DNA of 64,000 bases from Biomphalaria glabrata (GCF_947242115.1 NC_074717.1:36124201-36188200), one strand, 5' to 3'; positions 20,800 through 32,679 are shown, counted from the stretch's first letter. Notes: generated by a model from the letters alone, not told the origin. A program made the numbers and translations.

Positions 20800-21745
20800 G
20801 AGTTATGCTTCATACAATATAAAGTAAAACGATAGAGAGTCAACGAAATGAGCCTGTCTTTTTATAAAGAGTCAACGATAATGGTTTCAAAAACCTCTCA
20901 GATACTTACGATCTCTTCGTGTTGTCTGGAACGGCTAAACCAATGTCTCTGAGACAAATGTGTGACAAGATAAAACTTAATGTTAATTTAATGTGTATCA
21001 ATGTTCAGTTTGTGTGTGTGTGTGTGTGCGTGAGAGAGAGAGAGAGAGAGAGAGAGACGAAGTGAAATTTAAAAAAAAATGTAATTACACTGTACGCAGC
21101 GCCTAAAATGTCTTGTAAGTTCAGTCTCTAGTTAATAGACACATTTCACTTTGTCCAGTGAGACTGAGTTTCATTTTCATTCAGGTTTTCATTTTTTCCA
21201 AGAATTATTTGAAATGTTTGTCTTCTCAGGTTAAGTGGGGGGGGGGGGAGAAAGACGTTGGGCGCGTGTATGTGTGTGTGTGTGTATGTGTGGGACACGT
21301 GACTACATTAAAATTCTTGCACTTGTGGTAATTTCTTACATTGAAACAGAATAGTTTTAGGATACAGGTCACATGACTAGTTTCACCTTACACCCAAACG
21401 TCATGCCTTCTTGGTCAGACCTTGTATAACAAAAAGTTAAATTGTTTAGTTGTTTGAAGCCAAGAATTAGACGCATACACAGTGGAACATCGAAAAATTC
21501 AAGTTTTGATCCTACCGATTTGTAAGATTCATTTAAATGACGTAATTATTGATCCCTCCTGTAGAACTGAAGTGGAGGAAGACGGTAGTTGAAGGCAGTA
21601 CAACACGCAAAGCATACATCTAAAAGTAATGTACTATGGAGTTGTTTAGGAATTCATTCATAAGTTGTTGGTGTCTTCTCTACTTGAAATGTACCATTTG
21701 TATCTGCATGAAGCGATCTAGGCTCAAATCTGAAAATTACGTCTC
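20800..21745. other. Non-genic stretch with microsatellites
   Basis: Holds a (GT)n/(GA)n compound microsatellite at 21008-21058, a G run at 21236-21249 and another GT-rich patch near 21264-21290. No gene or recognised element otherwise. Confidence 0.7.
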
Positions 21746-22084
21746 TAGCCTCCTAAAGAGAGATTTGAACCCATGACTGTCACAGAGGCTCCACGAAGAG
21801 GTGATTCGAAAGGAAACTTCAACTCTGAAAATTGATTTTTAAAAGGAAACAAGGCGCCCACTGCCCCCCTCCATCCTTTCTCCTCATTTCCCTCCTGCCC
21901 CCCTGAAGCTTTTCCATGTCCTCCAACTCTTGATGTACCATAAAAGAGATCAAGCAGAAGGACTTTGCAGGGAAGTTTGACTCTATCTCTTGAGATAGCA
22001 AGAAATAAAGCAGCTGGATATGAACCAGTTCGAGATATTCCATTCAGCATTATATTTAACACACTGCAATGTCTACTGTTAAAA

Positions 22085-22345
22085 TAAAGTCATTCTCGAT
22101 GGACAACTAGATGGAGAGAGACGGTGACCAAGAAAGCTATGGACAGTGAAAAAACATTGGCCTCAGCTCTGGAAGAAAACCAGGCCAAACGAAAAATGGC
22201 CAGCCCCTCTACCACCAAAGCGAAAGCCACCTAGACCTGCAATATATGTGGACGGGAGTATTTCTCCAAAATAGGGCTCCACAGTCACATGAGGAAGTGT
22301 GCGAGATGAACCAGAGCCGTTCTACGACTGAAGGAGGTCGACAAA
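22085..22345 (+). mobile_element. LINE C-terminal fragment with zinc finger
   Basis: Translates to RWTTRWRETVTKKAMDSE...ASALEENQAKRK and then TCNICGREYFSKIGLHSHMR, a C2H2 finger. This arrangement is common at the C-terminus of non-LTR retrotransposon reverse transcriptases in invertebrates. A stop splits the two parts. The sequence is 5'-truncated. Confidence 0.7.
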
Positions 22346-22898
22346 AAAATGTCTACTTTTAAAATATAATATAGAACGACCAAATTCTTCTTCTTCTGTA
22401 ACTTCACAATATTTCGCTTAGGCGGGGGGAGTTCAAGGTATAAAGAATGGGCATTTATAAAGGGACTAAAAATATAGGTGTTGAGCCCCGTGTAAGTTTC
22501 CAAAGAAAAAAAGTTAATCATCTTTTCCGAATTACTTTATAGTGATTTATAGTTCACTGTTCGATCATACTGATTGTGGAAAGAAATTACGATTCAACAT
22601 TTAAGTGGTATTAGCCCTGTGCTTTGAAATGTTGAAGCTTAGTCCGATTGGCAAAAGGTGCAGAACTGCACAATAATTATCTAAGTGGACCCCCGTTCAG
22701 GTCACAAATATTACTGCCAAGCAATTTCCTGCCTTCTGAACTTTGAAAGAGAAAAAAAGAGACTGATGTACGTATAATTGTATGGTCCCTTCAGTAACCG
22801 AAGTCTTGTCCTGACGTTCAGTTTCCATACTCCAAAGTTTCGGGGTCTGATGGTTTTTCAAAAGTGAGTGTTGACCAAATCTGTCATACCTATTACCG

Positions 22899-23215
22899 TA
22901 TTTCCGCGCTTATAACTCACGGGTTATAAAGTTTTTTTTTTAAATAAGCGAATGGCAGCTGTGCGGAGTAATCAAAGGTGCGGGGTTTACACAATTTATT
23001 TTACTCACTAACATATGGACATACCGGTGTGTCATTGTATCTCCTATAGTTCGCTGTGTGGTTGTGAAATGTACATTTGAAAGCTTCATTCTAAACCCCA
23101 AGAAAACAGATAGTACTTATAATAGTACTTTATGTACAGGTAGTTTAAGGCAAGTCCCGCTTAGCAAATGCGGGGTACATAAGAGTGAGGTTTGTACGAT
23201 CTTGTTTTAACTTAT
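22899..23215. mobile_element. Deleted relative of the TIR element at 18353
   Basis: Starts with taccgtatttccgcgctta like the 18353 element and shares ctcctatagttcgctgtgtg with its interior, and its far end, reversed (cgtacaaacctcactcttat), resembles the interior of that element (cgtacaacccgcacctttat). Ends are poorly preserved. Confidence 0.45.
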
Positions 23216-23410
23216 TTTGTGATTTGTGTGTAAGTGTGTGTGAGAGGTAATACGCGTGTGTGGCACGGATATACAGTACTTAACACAACGTATGCTTTTA
23301 TATCTATATCCTTTGAAGTAAAAACAACAACCTCGCTTTTATTTAATTTTGAATTGGTTTGTATTATTAAAGTTTTTCTTGCACAAAGCTATTTCAAACA
23401 ACTCTCTAAG

Positions 23411-23548
23411 ATATTATTTGATGGAAACTTACCGCTAGCGTCCAGAAGAACAAGACAAAATAAGATTAGCAAGTCGTTATTGTGGGTTGACCCTGATCAG
23501 AACAGAGGTATAGTCAAACACATAAAAGTTTATCAACATCCAGAAAAC
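23411..23548 (+). CDS. Possible internal exon, unknown product
   Basis: The open frame runs through LFDGNLPLASRRTRQ and LLWVDPDQNRGIVKH and ends at cagaggg|gtaagag-like sequence, a good 5' splice donor (GT at about 23549). The upstream acceptor ctctctaag is weak. The composition looks coding, but no other exon of the gene is in sight and I do not recognise the peptide. Confidence 0.22.
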
Positions 23549-23894
23549 AGAGGGTAAGAGTACTTGACATTACACGGGCTGCTGCGTCGATGTTAGAAAT
23601 AATGTAACTCTTTTTTTTCTTCTTTTATGGTCGCTTCACCCTGTACGGTGTAATCCCATCTGACACTTCTCCCTCTTAGTTGGGGGGGGGGGTGGGGCGG
23701 TTCTGTTGATATCAAAACCTAGTTGAGTCATTTTGTTTGTTTTATAGGACCGTAAAGGAAGATTTTTTCAATGTCTTACATGGACATATGCTTTGAAAAG
23801 AAAGAGAGCCTTATCTAATGGGAAGAAGCGCAAAACATCCCCACCAAATCTCTCTATACTGCAAGATTTAACTCTCTCTTTCTATTTAAGGCAA

Positions 23895-24085
23895 AGCAAA
23901 TTTATTTTCACTAATTGATAAACGAGTTGGTAAATTTTTTAAATTGATCCATGTATTGAAATTGATGGTGAATAATTGTGTAAAAGTGGAACTCAATCCG
24001 AGAATGGAAAATGGTAGAAAAGAAAAGTGTACACAATTTGTACCAAACAGACAGACAAACTGACCGAGTAAGTTAATATAAGCTT
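23895..24085 (+). repeat. Dispersed (CAGA)n-ending repeat
   Basis: Contains ttgatccatgtattgaaatt, aataattgtgtaaaagtg and ends accaaacagacagacaaact with agctttgtaa after it, matching the family described at 3770-4190. Confidence 0.65.
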
Positions 24086-24365
24086 TGTAATGATTATAAA
24101 AATTATGAATGATATTATATAGGTATTGGGTACATATCATTGACATTTTACGTCTCAACAGACCTGCGGCTCTTATGACCTCCATCATGTCGCCAGACAA
24201 TATTCTTGTGGAAGTCCGTCATGTGACATTAGGTGTACACGCCAGCCAGGGAGTCTACTGCTGATAACATGTGCGGATGTCCAGGCACCTTGACTTTTGC
24301 AAGAAATTCATCGTCGGGTGATTTGATCTTGCCGCTTTATTTTTGAAGCACGCAAAGAGCAACGG

Positions 24366-24642
24366 AGTTATTTCTTTTTCTGCTAAAATAAGGTGAACAC
24401 TGTTTCACTTGGAGGTGTTTCTTTTTCTGCTAAAATTAGGTGAACACTGTTTCACTTGGAGGTGTTTCTTTTTCCGCTAAAATCAGGTGAACACTGTTTC
24501 GCTTGGAGGTGTTTTTTTTTCGCTAAAATCAGGAGAACACTGTTTCACTTGGAGGTGTTTCTTTTTCCGCTAAAATTAGGTGAACACTGTTTCATGGAGG
24601 TGTTGTTTTTTTCGCTAAAATCAGGTGAACACTGTTTCACTA
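24366..24642 (+). repeat. 47-bp tandem repeat, six copies
   Basis: Unit ggaggtgtttctttttctgc...aggtgaacactgtttcactt, 44-47 bp, six copies with several substitutions and small length changes. The open frame through it is a by-product. Confidence 0.9.
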
Positions 24643-25287
24643 CTTCATTGCAGAGGCTCGATAGACTACAGCTTTAGCAAAATACATAACAAAACTTTAG
24701 CCAAAGAACATTTTGCATCAATCAAATCGTGACGCTTAAGTCATTGTAATGACAGTAGAATGTATATGTTAAACTAAATTGGCGATATTCGTAGCGTGAT
24801 TAAGTGTAATCTAGATTGTCACAATTTTTTTTTATTCTTACATAGCTATAAAAACTTTAAAAAAAAAAAACAAACAACATTTTTTATATTAGTGCAATAA
24901 TTTATTAATTAATATTTTCCACGTATTTCTGATGTGTCCCTAATGTTAAATGTGCACCATGTCTAAGGTTGAAGGGAGAATCAGGCTTCCAGTCAGGCGG
25001 CACATTTATTTTTCCTAGAAATATCCCGATTCAGGTTACGCTGCACGTTATCACCTCTTGCGTCCATTGTTTCGTTTGGCTGTACGGAAAAGGAAAAGTA
25101 AAAACGCAAGACATTTGCATCAACCGCCCCTCCCACGGTACCAACCACCATTCTTTCATATAACTCTTACCAATGGTTGAATTTGAGATAGAGTGGGAAT
25201 TTCGGTGAATAGAATAGTTATATTTGTATATGTATACTTATATTTTTTTTTAATAATATAAGATATATAGTATATAATATATAATAT

Positions 25288-25798
25288 TGTTACGATCTCT
25301 CCTAATCAGGCCTTCGGTAAACACTGCTAAACACACAACAACACATCAAGAACTTGACGACAAGACTCCAAATAATTTGGTGCTTTAATAATGGTCAATT
25401 AAAACAGCCAATAGGACACAAATGGCAATACATCAACACTAAAAATGCTCTACTGTACATCACCGTACTAAACTAATAAACTCTACTGTCTCTATCTCTT
25501 CCTGGATTCTTACATTCACTTCAGGATTCCACCAGGACCGACTTCATGGCAAACTAACAGTCCCGGTCAACTCGCTGTCCTGTCTTGAACTGCACTGCCT
25601 TACACACACTGTGTCTCTGGTCCACGCAGGCTTATGATCAGATGACCACAACCCGGGTCCTATTCACGTGCAAAGTTCATGCCAGTACTGTCCCTTGCCC
25701 TTCGATATAGCGCGCTAAACTGTATTACTGGCCTGTGTCACATATGTCAGCTGATCACACACAGTTAACCCTATTGCGTCTCGAATAGGGTTACAACA
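25288..25798. mobile_element. Solo LTR, likely Ty3/Gypsy-type
   Basis: A 511-bp segment begins tgttacgatctctcc and ends gggttacaaca, the TG...CA form of an LTR. It is flanked by ATAT on both sides, a 4-bp target duplication, though in AT-rich surroundings. No internal retroelement sequence adjoins it, so it is a solitary LTR fossil. Family assignment is inferred from the ends and duplication length only. Confidence 0.6.
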
Positions 25799-25834
25799 AT
25801 ATAATAAAACTATTTCCAGATGTATTAAAATCAG

Positions 25835-26135
25835 ACTGATGCGCTTCTTGGTCATGGCCATATTCTTGTATTCCTGGGAATCTTGGACCCTAACTGCAAA
25901 ACTAGAGAGAAGGATCCTTGCAATAGAATTGAGATTCTAAAAAAAGTATACTAGGTTTCACCAACATAGACAGCTTTACACAGGAGGAAATTCGAAACAG
26001 AATCACAATGGCACTTGGGTCTCACGATGACCTGTCAAAAAGAAATGCAAACCAAAACTTTATGGCCATATCACAAAGATCCACAGGATTCACTAAGACC
26101 TTTATTCAGGAAAAAGTATTGTGAAATAGAAGGGG
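25835..26135 (+). mobile_element. LINE reverse-transcriptase C-terminal fragment
   Basis: Encodes ILVFLGILDP/SCESWTLTAKLERRI-like sequence (YSWESWTLTAKLERRILAI), then GFTNIDSFTQEEIRNRI and a HDDLSKRNANQNFMAIS...STGFTKTFIQ segment. This is the conserved tail of invertebrate endonuclease-reverse transcriptases (CESWTLTA-L-RRI...EE-RNRI...RS-G-KT-LQ). One frameshift is visible near an A run. 5'-truncated and dead. Confidence 0.75.
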
Positions 26136-26149
26136 CAGCAAGAAAGCTG

Positions 26150-26695
26150 TCACTGACAATGTCCTGAAGCCTCATCCCACCTGGTGTCGACTGCTCTAAG
26201 GTCCTCCATGAAAGTGTGGCGCCAAGTTATACGCGGACGTCCCTGTTTGCGATTTCCTCGTATTCACCTCCATGTCATCGCAAACCTCAAGTGACGATCG
26301 GTAAAAACCTCATTAAGTGGTCGAGTACCATTTCGATATAGGATTTCTTTGTTTGAGACATGATCTTTGTAACTGACTCCTAAAATCCGTACTACCGTAG
26401 TAGCCATTTGTTTCTTGTGCCACATTCAGTCGTTTCTCAATTTTGGCTGATGGCTTTCATTTCTTATTTGCATGTGTTGTTTTTGGGATGACCATTGTGT
26501 TAAGAAAGTGTATTTGTGTCTTAAGTCCAATAGCTTGGCTTGTCTAAATAGGACGCAGCCTTTTCAAATGCTCCCTGACTTTCCTATTCTGCACGCTAGG
26601 TCATGGTGGGCCTCCCCATCGCTTGTTATGATGCTGCCAAGGACTATGAACGTATTCATCTTTCCACGCTCTGACCTACCAAGTCACTAAGACAA
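26150..26695 (-). mobile_element. LINE C-terminal fragment, minus strand
   Basis: Minus strand encodes VRILGVSYKDHVSNKEILYR, ...RHLRFAMT and GRPRITWRHTFMEDLRAV, then RWDEASGHC, in broken frames. These are the same LINE tail motifs as at 25835-26135 but from another family and in opposite orientation, so two LINE relics meet tail to tail. Confidence 0.7.
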
Positions 26696-26696
26696 A

Positions 26697-26905
26697 GTCC
26701 AAGTCCGTCATTCACGCCAAGGCGTGAACAAAATCGAAAGCGATGAGAAGAATATAAAAGAATGGACGGAATGGCCTTTCATTGAAAGTCAAGGCAAAAG
26801 ACAGAGAGGAATGGAGAAAGACGGTTGAGAGATCATGTGTAGTGCCCCAAAGTTTCAACAGATTAAGGGATACGTGAAGATACGTGCAGATGGAGGCAAT
26901 TTTCT
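26697..26905 (+). mobile_element. LINE 3' tail
   Basis: Encodes NIKEWTEWPFIESQGKRQR and then the block gtagtgccccaaagtttcaac, matching tails at 2275-2410 and 39785-39900. Frame closes just after, and what follows is 3' untranslated sequence. Confidence 0.65.
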
Positions 26906-26918
26906 ACAGACCCATGGG

Positions 26919-27185
26919 CGCGGCGGCTGAGTGGTTAAGCTCTTGGCTTCCAAACCCGGGGTCCTCGGTTCGAATCTCGGCGAAGACTTGGAATTTTGAA
27001 TTTCGGGATTTTTAGGGTCCACCCAACTCTAATGGGTTCCTGACTTTAGTTCGGGAAAGTAAAGGCGGTTGGTCGTTGTGCTGACCACATGACACTCTGC
27101 TCGTTAACCGTTAATCAAAGAAACAGATGACCTTAACATCATCTGCCCTAAAGATTGCAAGTTCTGAAGGGGGAACTTTTTTACT
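26919..27185 (+). repeat. tRNA-derived SINE, full-length copy
   Basis: Head gcgcggcggctgagtggtta...ggcttccaaacc with a B box ggttcgaatctc, then a body tttgaatttcgggattttta...acccaactctaatggg, gtaaaggcggttggtcgttg, accacatgacactctgctcg, and tail catctgccctaaagattgc...gggaact. The best copy in the window; others at 32439, 34045, 37705, 43597 and 49455. Confidence 0.85.
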
Positions 27186-27299
27186 TTTAAGATACGAGAT
27201 AAATAAAACTATATCTCTATACAATATACACAGATATTCATAGACCTGCAGGTATGTATCTAAATTAATGAAACTAGATATCTGTATAGACATTTAAAC

Positions 27300-28375
27300 A
27301 CTTTAATTACTATAGAAGACGTTTGATAACTTTTTGTTTCAAGTGCATGCATTTATTTATTTATTTCAATCCATCAAGTTTGAGCTTACAACAGGATGAG
27401 ATCCAAAAAGTCAAGACACGCCCCAACTATTTTGGTAACTCTGTAACCTAAGCGTCTTGGCGTAAAGCAATACCAGTTAAAACCACCTTCTCTTGTTACT
27501 TAGTACACAGACACGAGGACAATCAGGAAAACAAAGGTCATTTAAATGTCACACAGGCCAATTATAAATCTAGTGTCGATAATTTAAACAAAATTCTTAA
27601 CGAAACAGAGGCAAGTATATGTCACAAGAAGTCTTGCAAATTATTAATTATACTAATTCTTATTTCAACCATTGATTTAAAGGAGTGAAGTCTTCGTGTA
27701 ATATTTACCTTCAATATATCTCAATAAAAAAACAAGGTAACAAAGTTTGTGTGGAAACACAAACTCAGAATCGGACCCCCCGAGTTAAAAAGCTTTCAAT
27801 ATTTCCACCAAGAATATCAGAAGCTAGGAAATAAAAACTATCGACAACCACGATGCTATGTCCGTCAGTACAAAAAGAAGACTCGTGTAAATATTTAAAG
27901 TTCTGTTGATATTATTCTATTGTTAGGCTTACTGACGACTTGATACCACGTAATATGGAGATACGAGCCTATATTAATCTGATTGTTATTACATTGTTAA
28001 TATTCATATGTATCCAATGAATTGATGAATGAGAAGATTTAGTTCAATGTGAACCTGTCTTATCGGATGTTATTGAATTGTAGATTTGATCGTTTTCTTA
28101 AGGGTCAATGTCTAGTTCGATACCTCAAGGATGTAACGTTTCCCTATGGTTGAAGCTCCTTGTTTTTTCTTTGAAATAGTAATACCACATCAAATGTGCA
28201 TAATATGAAAGACTGCTTATTCATTGATGTTTTAAATTACGTATATACATTCTAAATACATTCTTTCATTTTTAAAACAAGTAAAAAAATTGATTTAAAA
28301 TGTAAGCATTTTGAATAACAGAACACACTTCATTTAGTAATAGTAATATTTGTTAAAAAAATTCTGAAACATATA
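27300..28375. other. AT-rich stretch, nothing recognised
   Basis: No gene, RNA or repeat family I could name. A short (ATTT)n is at 27350-27366. Confidence 0.4.
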
Positions 28376-28378
28376 ATT

Positions 28379-28379
<1 letters not shown>

Positions 28380-28436
<57 letters not shown>
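28380..28436. repeat. (TA)n microsatellite
   Basis: About 28 uninterrupted TA units, palindromic and cruciform-prone. Confidence 0.95.
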
Positions 28437-28439
<3 letters not shown>

Positions 28440-28440
28440 C

Positions 28441-28510
28441 AGGGCCGCCGCTACCTATTGTGCAATGTGTGCATTGCACGTAGGCGGCCGAATCTAGGGG
28501 GCGGCCAAAT
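28441..28510 (+). mobile_element. DNA-transposon end fragment
   Basis: Reads cagggccgccgctaccta...gtaggcggccgaatc. The cagggccg start suggests a hAT-like end, and caggcggccacatc at 29642 may be part of the same element. The other terminus was not found. Confidence 0.35.
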
Positions 28511-28661
28511 CATTATTCCAATTTAAACTTTTGTTGTTTAATTTTTTGGTTTAAAAAACAGAAATTGCTTGAACATTTTAATATTTTAAATAAATTCTAA
28601 TTATTCTAATTATTCCATTATCCTTTGATAACTTAAAAAAAAGATATTCATTCATAAGAAG

Positions 28662-28942
28662 TTATTTTGGAAACTTTAACAAAATAAAATAGTGGCGCGC
28701 GAGGAATTCCCAGGGATTTTCCCATAGGTGCCTACACAATTCTGGCCTTAAATTTTCGCGGGTTGTTTGTAAATAACTAAATTTTTTTTTTATAATTATG
28801 ACTAATTTTTTTTTCTTTTTCTTGACATTCTTTAAAACCAACAAACTCACGGACCTCACTATGGTAGCCTACATAGCTCCCCAGATTCTAAGAGGGCCCT
28901 GATGACAATTTTGCCACCCAGAAATGTTTGAGTAACACTGCC
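28662..28942 (-). mobile_element. hAT-type terminal fragment, minus strand
   Basis: On the minus strand the terminus at 28942 reads cagtgttactcaaacatttc followed by tgggtggcaaaattg, the usual CAGTGTTxCTCAAAC start of hAT ends. Interior sequence toward 28662 is not coding. Confidence 0.45.
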
Positions 28943-29714
28943 TTATTTTGTATTAAACTCAAGAAAAATATTCAGCGCTGGGTTGCGTCATTTTGTATCA
29001 GTGGTGTATGGATCAATGTGTAGGCACCTTTGCGTATGTCCGCGTATGTTAGATGATTGTGCACATCTTTCCAAAATACAATCGCCATAATTATTAGGAA
29101 ACTTTACGGAACGTTGAAAAAATTTCACCGTAAAAGGATTTGGTATTTTGAGTCTTTCTTTTTTATTGGGGTTATTCTTAACCTTACAATAACACACAAG
29201 ACAAACAAGTTAACAGTCTACGTCCAGATTATAGAACAGTGTTGAGCAGGCAAGTTTATAGACGAATTGTATATAGATCATGATCATTTACACTGTTTAA
29301 TACAATATACCCGCCGCAGCTCCTCAATTAAAAATTCATCTTTGCAAATATAGGAGCATAAGCGAATAGTCAAAAATAGTTCAGTTCTTAATACAATGAA
29401 CAAAGATTTCATATTTTCAAATACACGTACATCTGAAACTGTTCATAGTGCATGGTTCATAGTTGTACTTTTGGGATAGAACAACGGGGCGAATATGAAA
29501 GAAAAAAAAATGGAATGATCAACAAAAATGGATTGAGATTGATATACACATTTTGTACAGTTTTCAGCTCATTCTTATTAATAATTTCTTTTCATTAAAA
29601 AAAATGGTTGGGGGTGGGGTGGTATTTTAAAATTTCGCACGCAGGCGGCCACATCAATATTTAGTTTCTAGATAACACTCATGTTTAGTATGTTTTTTTT
29701 TTTTAAGTTTATTT

Positions 29715-29860
29715 AAACTCTGTCTGTCTGGTAAAAAAGCTTGTACGCGTTTTGTCTCCCACACCCAATCTCACATTAAGCTTTAAGCTGAAATTTTGAA
29801 CAATCATTATAAAAAAGTTAACCAATTATTTAATTAACTATTGCTAATTAACAATTTTGT
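29715..29860 (-). repeat. Dispersed (CAGA)n-ending repeat, minus strand
   Basis: Plus strand shows tctgtctgtctggtaaaaa...tctcccacacccaatctcac...taattaactattg, the reverse of the family at 3770-4190. Confidence 0.65.
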
Positions 29861-30100
29861 GTTGTTATCTTGGACAAAGGGAAGAAATCGTACATGATAG
29901 ACATAATGTTATATGTTGAGTTAGACCCCTTGAGCACAGAGTGAACATTTTTATGCTTTAAATTATTGAGTTAACTATTGTTCACTAACAATTTTGTTTT
30001 GATATCTTGGACAAAGGGAAGAAATCATAATTGTCAGGCATTATGTTTTATGTTGAGTTATACCCCTTGAGAACAGAGTGAAAATGTGTATGCTTCAAAA
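29840..30100. repeat. Tandem duplication, about 130 bp
   Basis: Two copies share ttaactattg, taacaattttgt, atcttggacaaagggaagaa, atgttgagttaga/atacccct and gaacagagtgaa, about 85-90 percent alike. No coding content. Confidence 0.7.
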
Positions 30101-30554
30101 AAAAAGATCACTTAGTCAATCATACTGCGAAGCCGGATTTTCTATTAAGAAGGCACCTTATTGAAAAGTGGTTTTAATTGAGAGGTTTTTTAAGAAAGAA
30201 ATGATAAAGTTTTGTTTCAAATATTGTTTTCAATGCCCTGTGTGACCCACAAGGTTCTTCTATAGAAGTGTCACTTACGCGATTTTCGTTGAATACGGAC
30301 TTCCTGTCTGGAAAGGCTATTACTGTTTTAGAGCTATCTGTCTGTCTGTCCGTCAATAACGGTTGCATCTTCAATTTTTGTGTGTGTACAAAGTGTGTTA
30401 ATTATATTCCAATTATTTATCATTATAAATTATAAATAAATTATAATTGCTTAGGCTATGACCTACTCCTTTGGCTTTCCGTGAATGCAAGATTCGACTA
30501 CAAGATGGCCACACTTTGTCATCAGAAGGGGCGAATTAGGTGTCAAGTTCTTTC

Positions 30555-30680
30555 CGGGCATCGCTATACAATGCGGCCCACAAATCAAATGCCATATGAT
30601 GGGCATCCAATCATGCCTGTCCTTAAAAGCATTGCGTAAAGTTTAATAGTGTATCGAAAGTATTTTGCTATATGAATAAT
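30555..30680. mobile_element. Interior fragment of the 49085 hAT-like family
   Basis: Shares gcggcccacaaatcaaatgc, gggcatccaatcatg and gcgtaaagtttaatagtgta with 49130-49220, the left interior of the 3.7-kb element. Ends absent. Confidence 0.6.
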
Positions 30681-30814
30681 GTATTAAATGATTTTGAAAC
30701 TATCTGATCAGCTCTGTTACTAAATGAATAAAGTATAACACTTGGAATGGTGAATCTCTTATTATCAAAACATTTCTGCTACCATTTGCATTAAGATATA
30801 CATGTACTTGACAT

Positions 30815-31085
30815 TCAAATTTATGGCATTCAACTTATGGATGGATTGGTCACACCCTTATGAAAGATACTAAAAACTGAGCTAGGCAGGCCTTAGAGTG
30901 AAACCCCCAGGGAACAAGACGCAGAGGAAGACCAAAAAGAACATAGCGACGCAATGTACTAGATAAAGTTGAGAGGACCGGAAAGAGCTGGAAAGCCATT
31001 AAAAAAACTAGCAAGAGACCGTGGAGTGTGGCATGTTTTTACTGAGGACCTATGTTCCACGAGGAACGCAAAGGAAAGATGATGA
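30815..31085 (+). mobile_element. LINE C-terminal fragment
   Basis: Encodes WIGHTLMKDT, then WNPQGTRRRGRPKRT (out of frame start) and KSWKAIKKLARDRGVWHVF...DLCSTRNAKE, the classic W-N-P-Q-G-x-R-R-R-G-R-P-K...W...A-x-D-R-x-x-W...L-C tail of a non-LTR polyprotein. Stops interrupt it. Confidence 0.75.
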
Positions 31086-31129
31086 ATTCGTCTTTTACCG
31101 CCACATGTCAAGTGCAATTTCTTTCTCTT

Positions 31130-31330
31130 GTTTGATACTAAACAAAATAATTAATTACTAATAATTGATTAACTAATTTAAAAAACAATTTTTTTTTACT
31201 GATTCCTTCTTTGTCATGTACAAAAAATAATTGTGCAAAATTTCAACTTGATCAAAGATTGAATGACGGAGAATAACGTGTATAAACTTTTTACCAGACA
31301 GACAGACAGAGAGTTGATAGAAGCTTTGAA
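31130..31330 (+). repeat. Dispersed (CAGA)n-ending repeat
   Basis: A well-preserved copy: ataattaattactaataatt, caaaatttcaacttgatcaa, taccagacagacagacagag and ttgatagaagctttg. Confidence 0.7.
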
Positions 31331-31396
31331 AAACTGGGCTCTACTGGAGCATTTAACTGAACTTATATATTATGAAAGAAAAATACTCTTCTCACC

Positions 31397-31610
31397 TGTG
31401 TTACATTTCTGAGCTTGCACTTTGTGAAAACTATCTGGTCTGGGTGATATACACTTCCAATTTCTTTAGTGCTTGCTGAGCTCAGCGGCAAAGTATCTTC
31501 TCATCTGTTCCATATGTCTGCTGTAATGCAGCTCTGATAGCAGCAGGTTGGATATTACTGGTGTGAGGGAAGTAATCCATCTGCTGCACTGTGTCGTATA
31601 CAATGAAGAA
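31397..31610 (-). pseudogene. Possible RNase T2-like C-terminal exon, broken
   Basis: On the minus strand an open stretch encodes MDYFPHTSNIQPAAIRAALQ and IRAALQQTYGTDEKILC, then a stop, and in a shifted frame LKEIGSVYHPDQIVFTKC, ending at aacacag|gtgag, a near-perfect donor. The order SNI-x-P...I-x-x-AL...YG...C...L-x-EI...C resembles the C-terminal part of animal RNase T2 enzymes. The catalytic CAS motifs would lie in upstream exons, which I did not find. The frame break means this copy is probably dead. The match is from memory of the family and is tentative. Confidence 0.32.
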
Positions 31611-32269
31611 CTAGTTAAAAACATTTACAGTTTGAACGTTTTAAATGTATAAATCAAACTAAAAAATTGAGTAGATCATTAAAGTAATGTAAAATTAGTT
31701 TGTTAAATAACTAACACCAGAGATAAAAATACATACATTAGTTAAAAATAGAAAGAAATTGTGATACGATGGCCGGAGTTGAACATCTTCAGTCAGCAAT
31801 CATCAAATCAGTCAAAAGCATCGCTCATCTCAGAGATAATATTAGGCTACATTTATTGTTCTGCGTTTTGGCAATAATCTTGAACAATAAGAAAAACATT
31901 TGGAACGTCTCCTATAGTTTATTTGTTTTGGCTCTTGTGGCTCTTCTCGGCTCTTATCAACTGACGGACCAAAAAAAGAACCCGAAATTTTGGGGTCAGA
32001 ACTAAATCTAGGAAAAGATGGCGATTGTTACAGGACCGTTGAATTGAAGGAGCAATGAAAGGTCTTATATGAATTTACATTAAAACAATTAGGTGATTAG
32101 TATTTCAATGAGTCTCAGAAACTAGTTTCATTACTTTCATCTTGTGCACAGTCGTAGACATTTTTAAGTTCAAAAAATATTTGCAGTTTGCTGTCACACT
32201 TTGATAACTTTAGTAGGTTGGTTTTTTTTTTCTCTCTATGCTGTATACCTACAAGAATATCATTACATA

Positions 32270-32420
32270 TATATACTTGCACAAATGAACTGACACAAAT
32301 ATACTTACACTTACACATATACACACACATATACACATACACAAACATACTACACATTTATACTTACACATATACACTGACACATATATAATAATATATA
32401 AACAATATACCTACTGACAC
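32270..32420 (+). repeat. Low-complexity acacat repeat
   Basis: Irregular cacatatacac and acttacac words, likely related to the 107-bp array that follows at 32680. Confidence 0.7.
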
Positions 32421-32438
32421 ACACACACAGACACACGT

Positions 32439-32650
32439 GGTGACTGGTTAATTAAGTGCTCGGCTTCCGAACCTGAGATCCTGGGTTTGAAACTCAATGA
32501 AGACTGGGATTTTGAATTTCTAGATTTTTAAGGCACCCCTGTGTCCACCCAACTTTAATTGGTACCTGACTTTAGCTGGGGAAAGTAAAGGCGATTGGTT
32601 GTGCTGACCAAATGACGCCCTGCTAGTTAATTGTTGGTCATAGATCGTAG
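32439..32650 (+). repeat. tRNA-derived SINE, degenerate
   Basis: Head ggtgactggttaattaagtg...ggcttccgaacctgag, body tttgaatttctagattttta, gtaaaggcgattgg and gctgaccaaatgacgccctg. Same family as 26919-27185. Confidence 0.75.
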
Positions 32651-32679
32651 GTCAATATATATATAAACTTAGACTTACA

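Noticed and set aside
26919-27010. Functional tRNA gene
   Set aside because: The A and B boxes are present, but the sequence does not close into an acceptor stem and continues into the SINE body; the same holds for the heads at 1598, 34045, 36150, 37705, 43597 and 54253.
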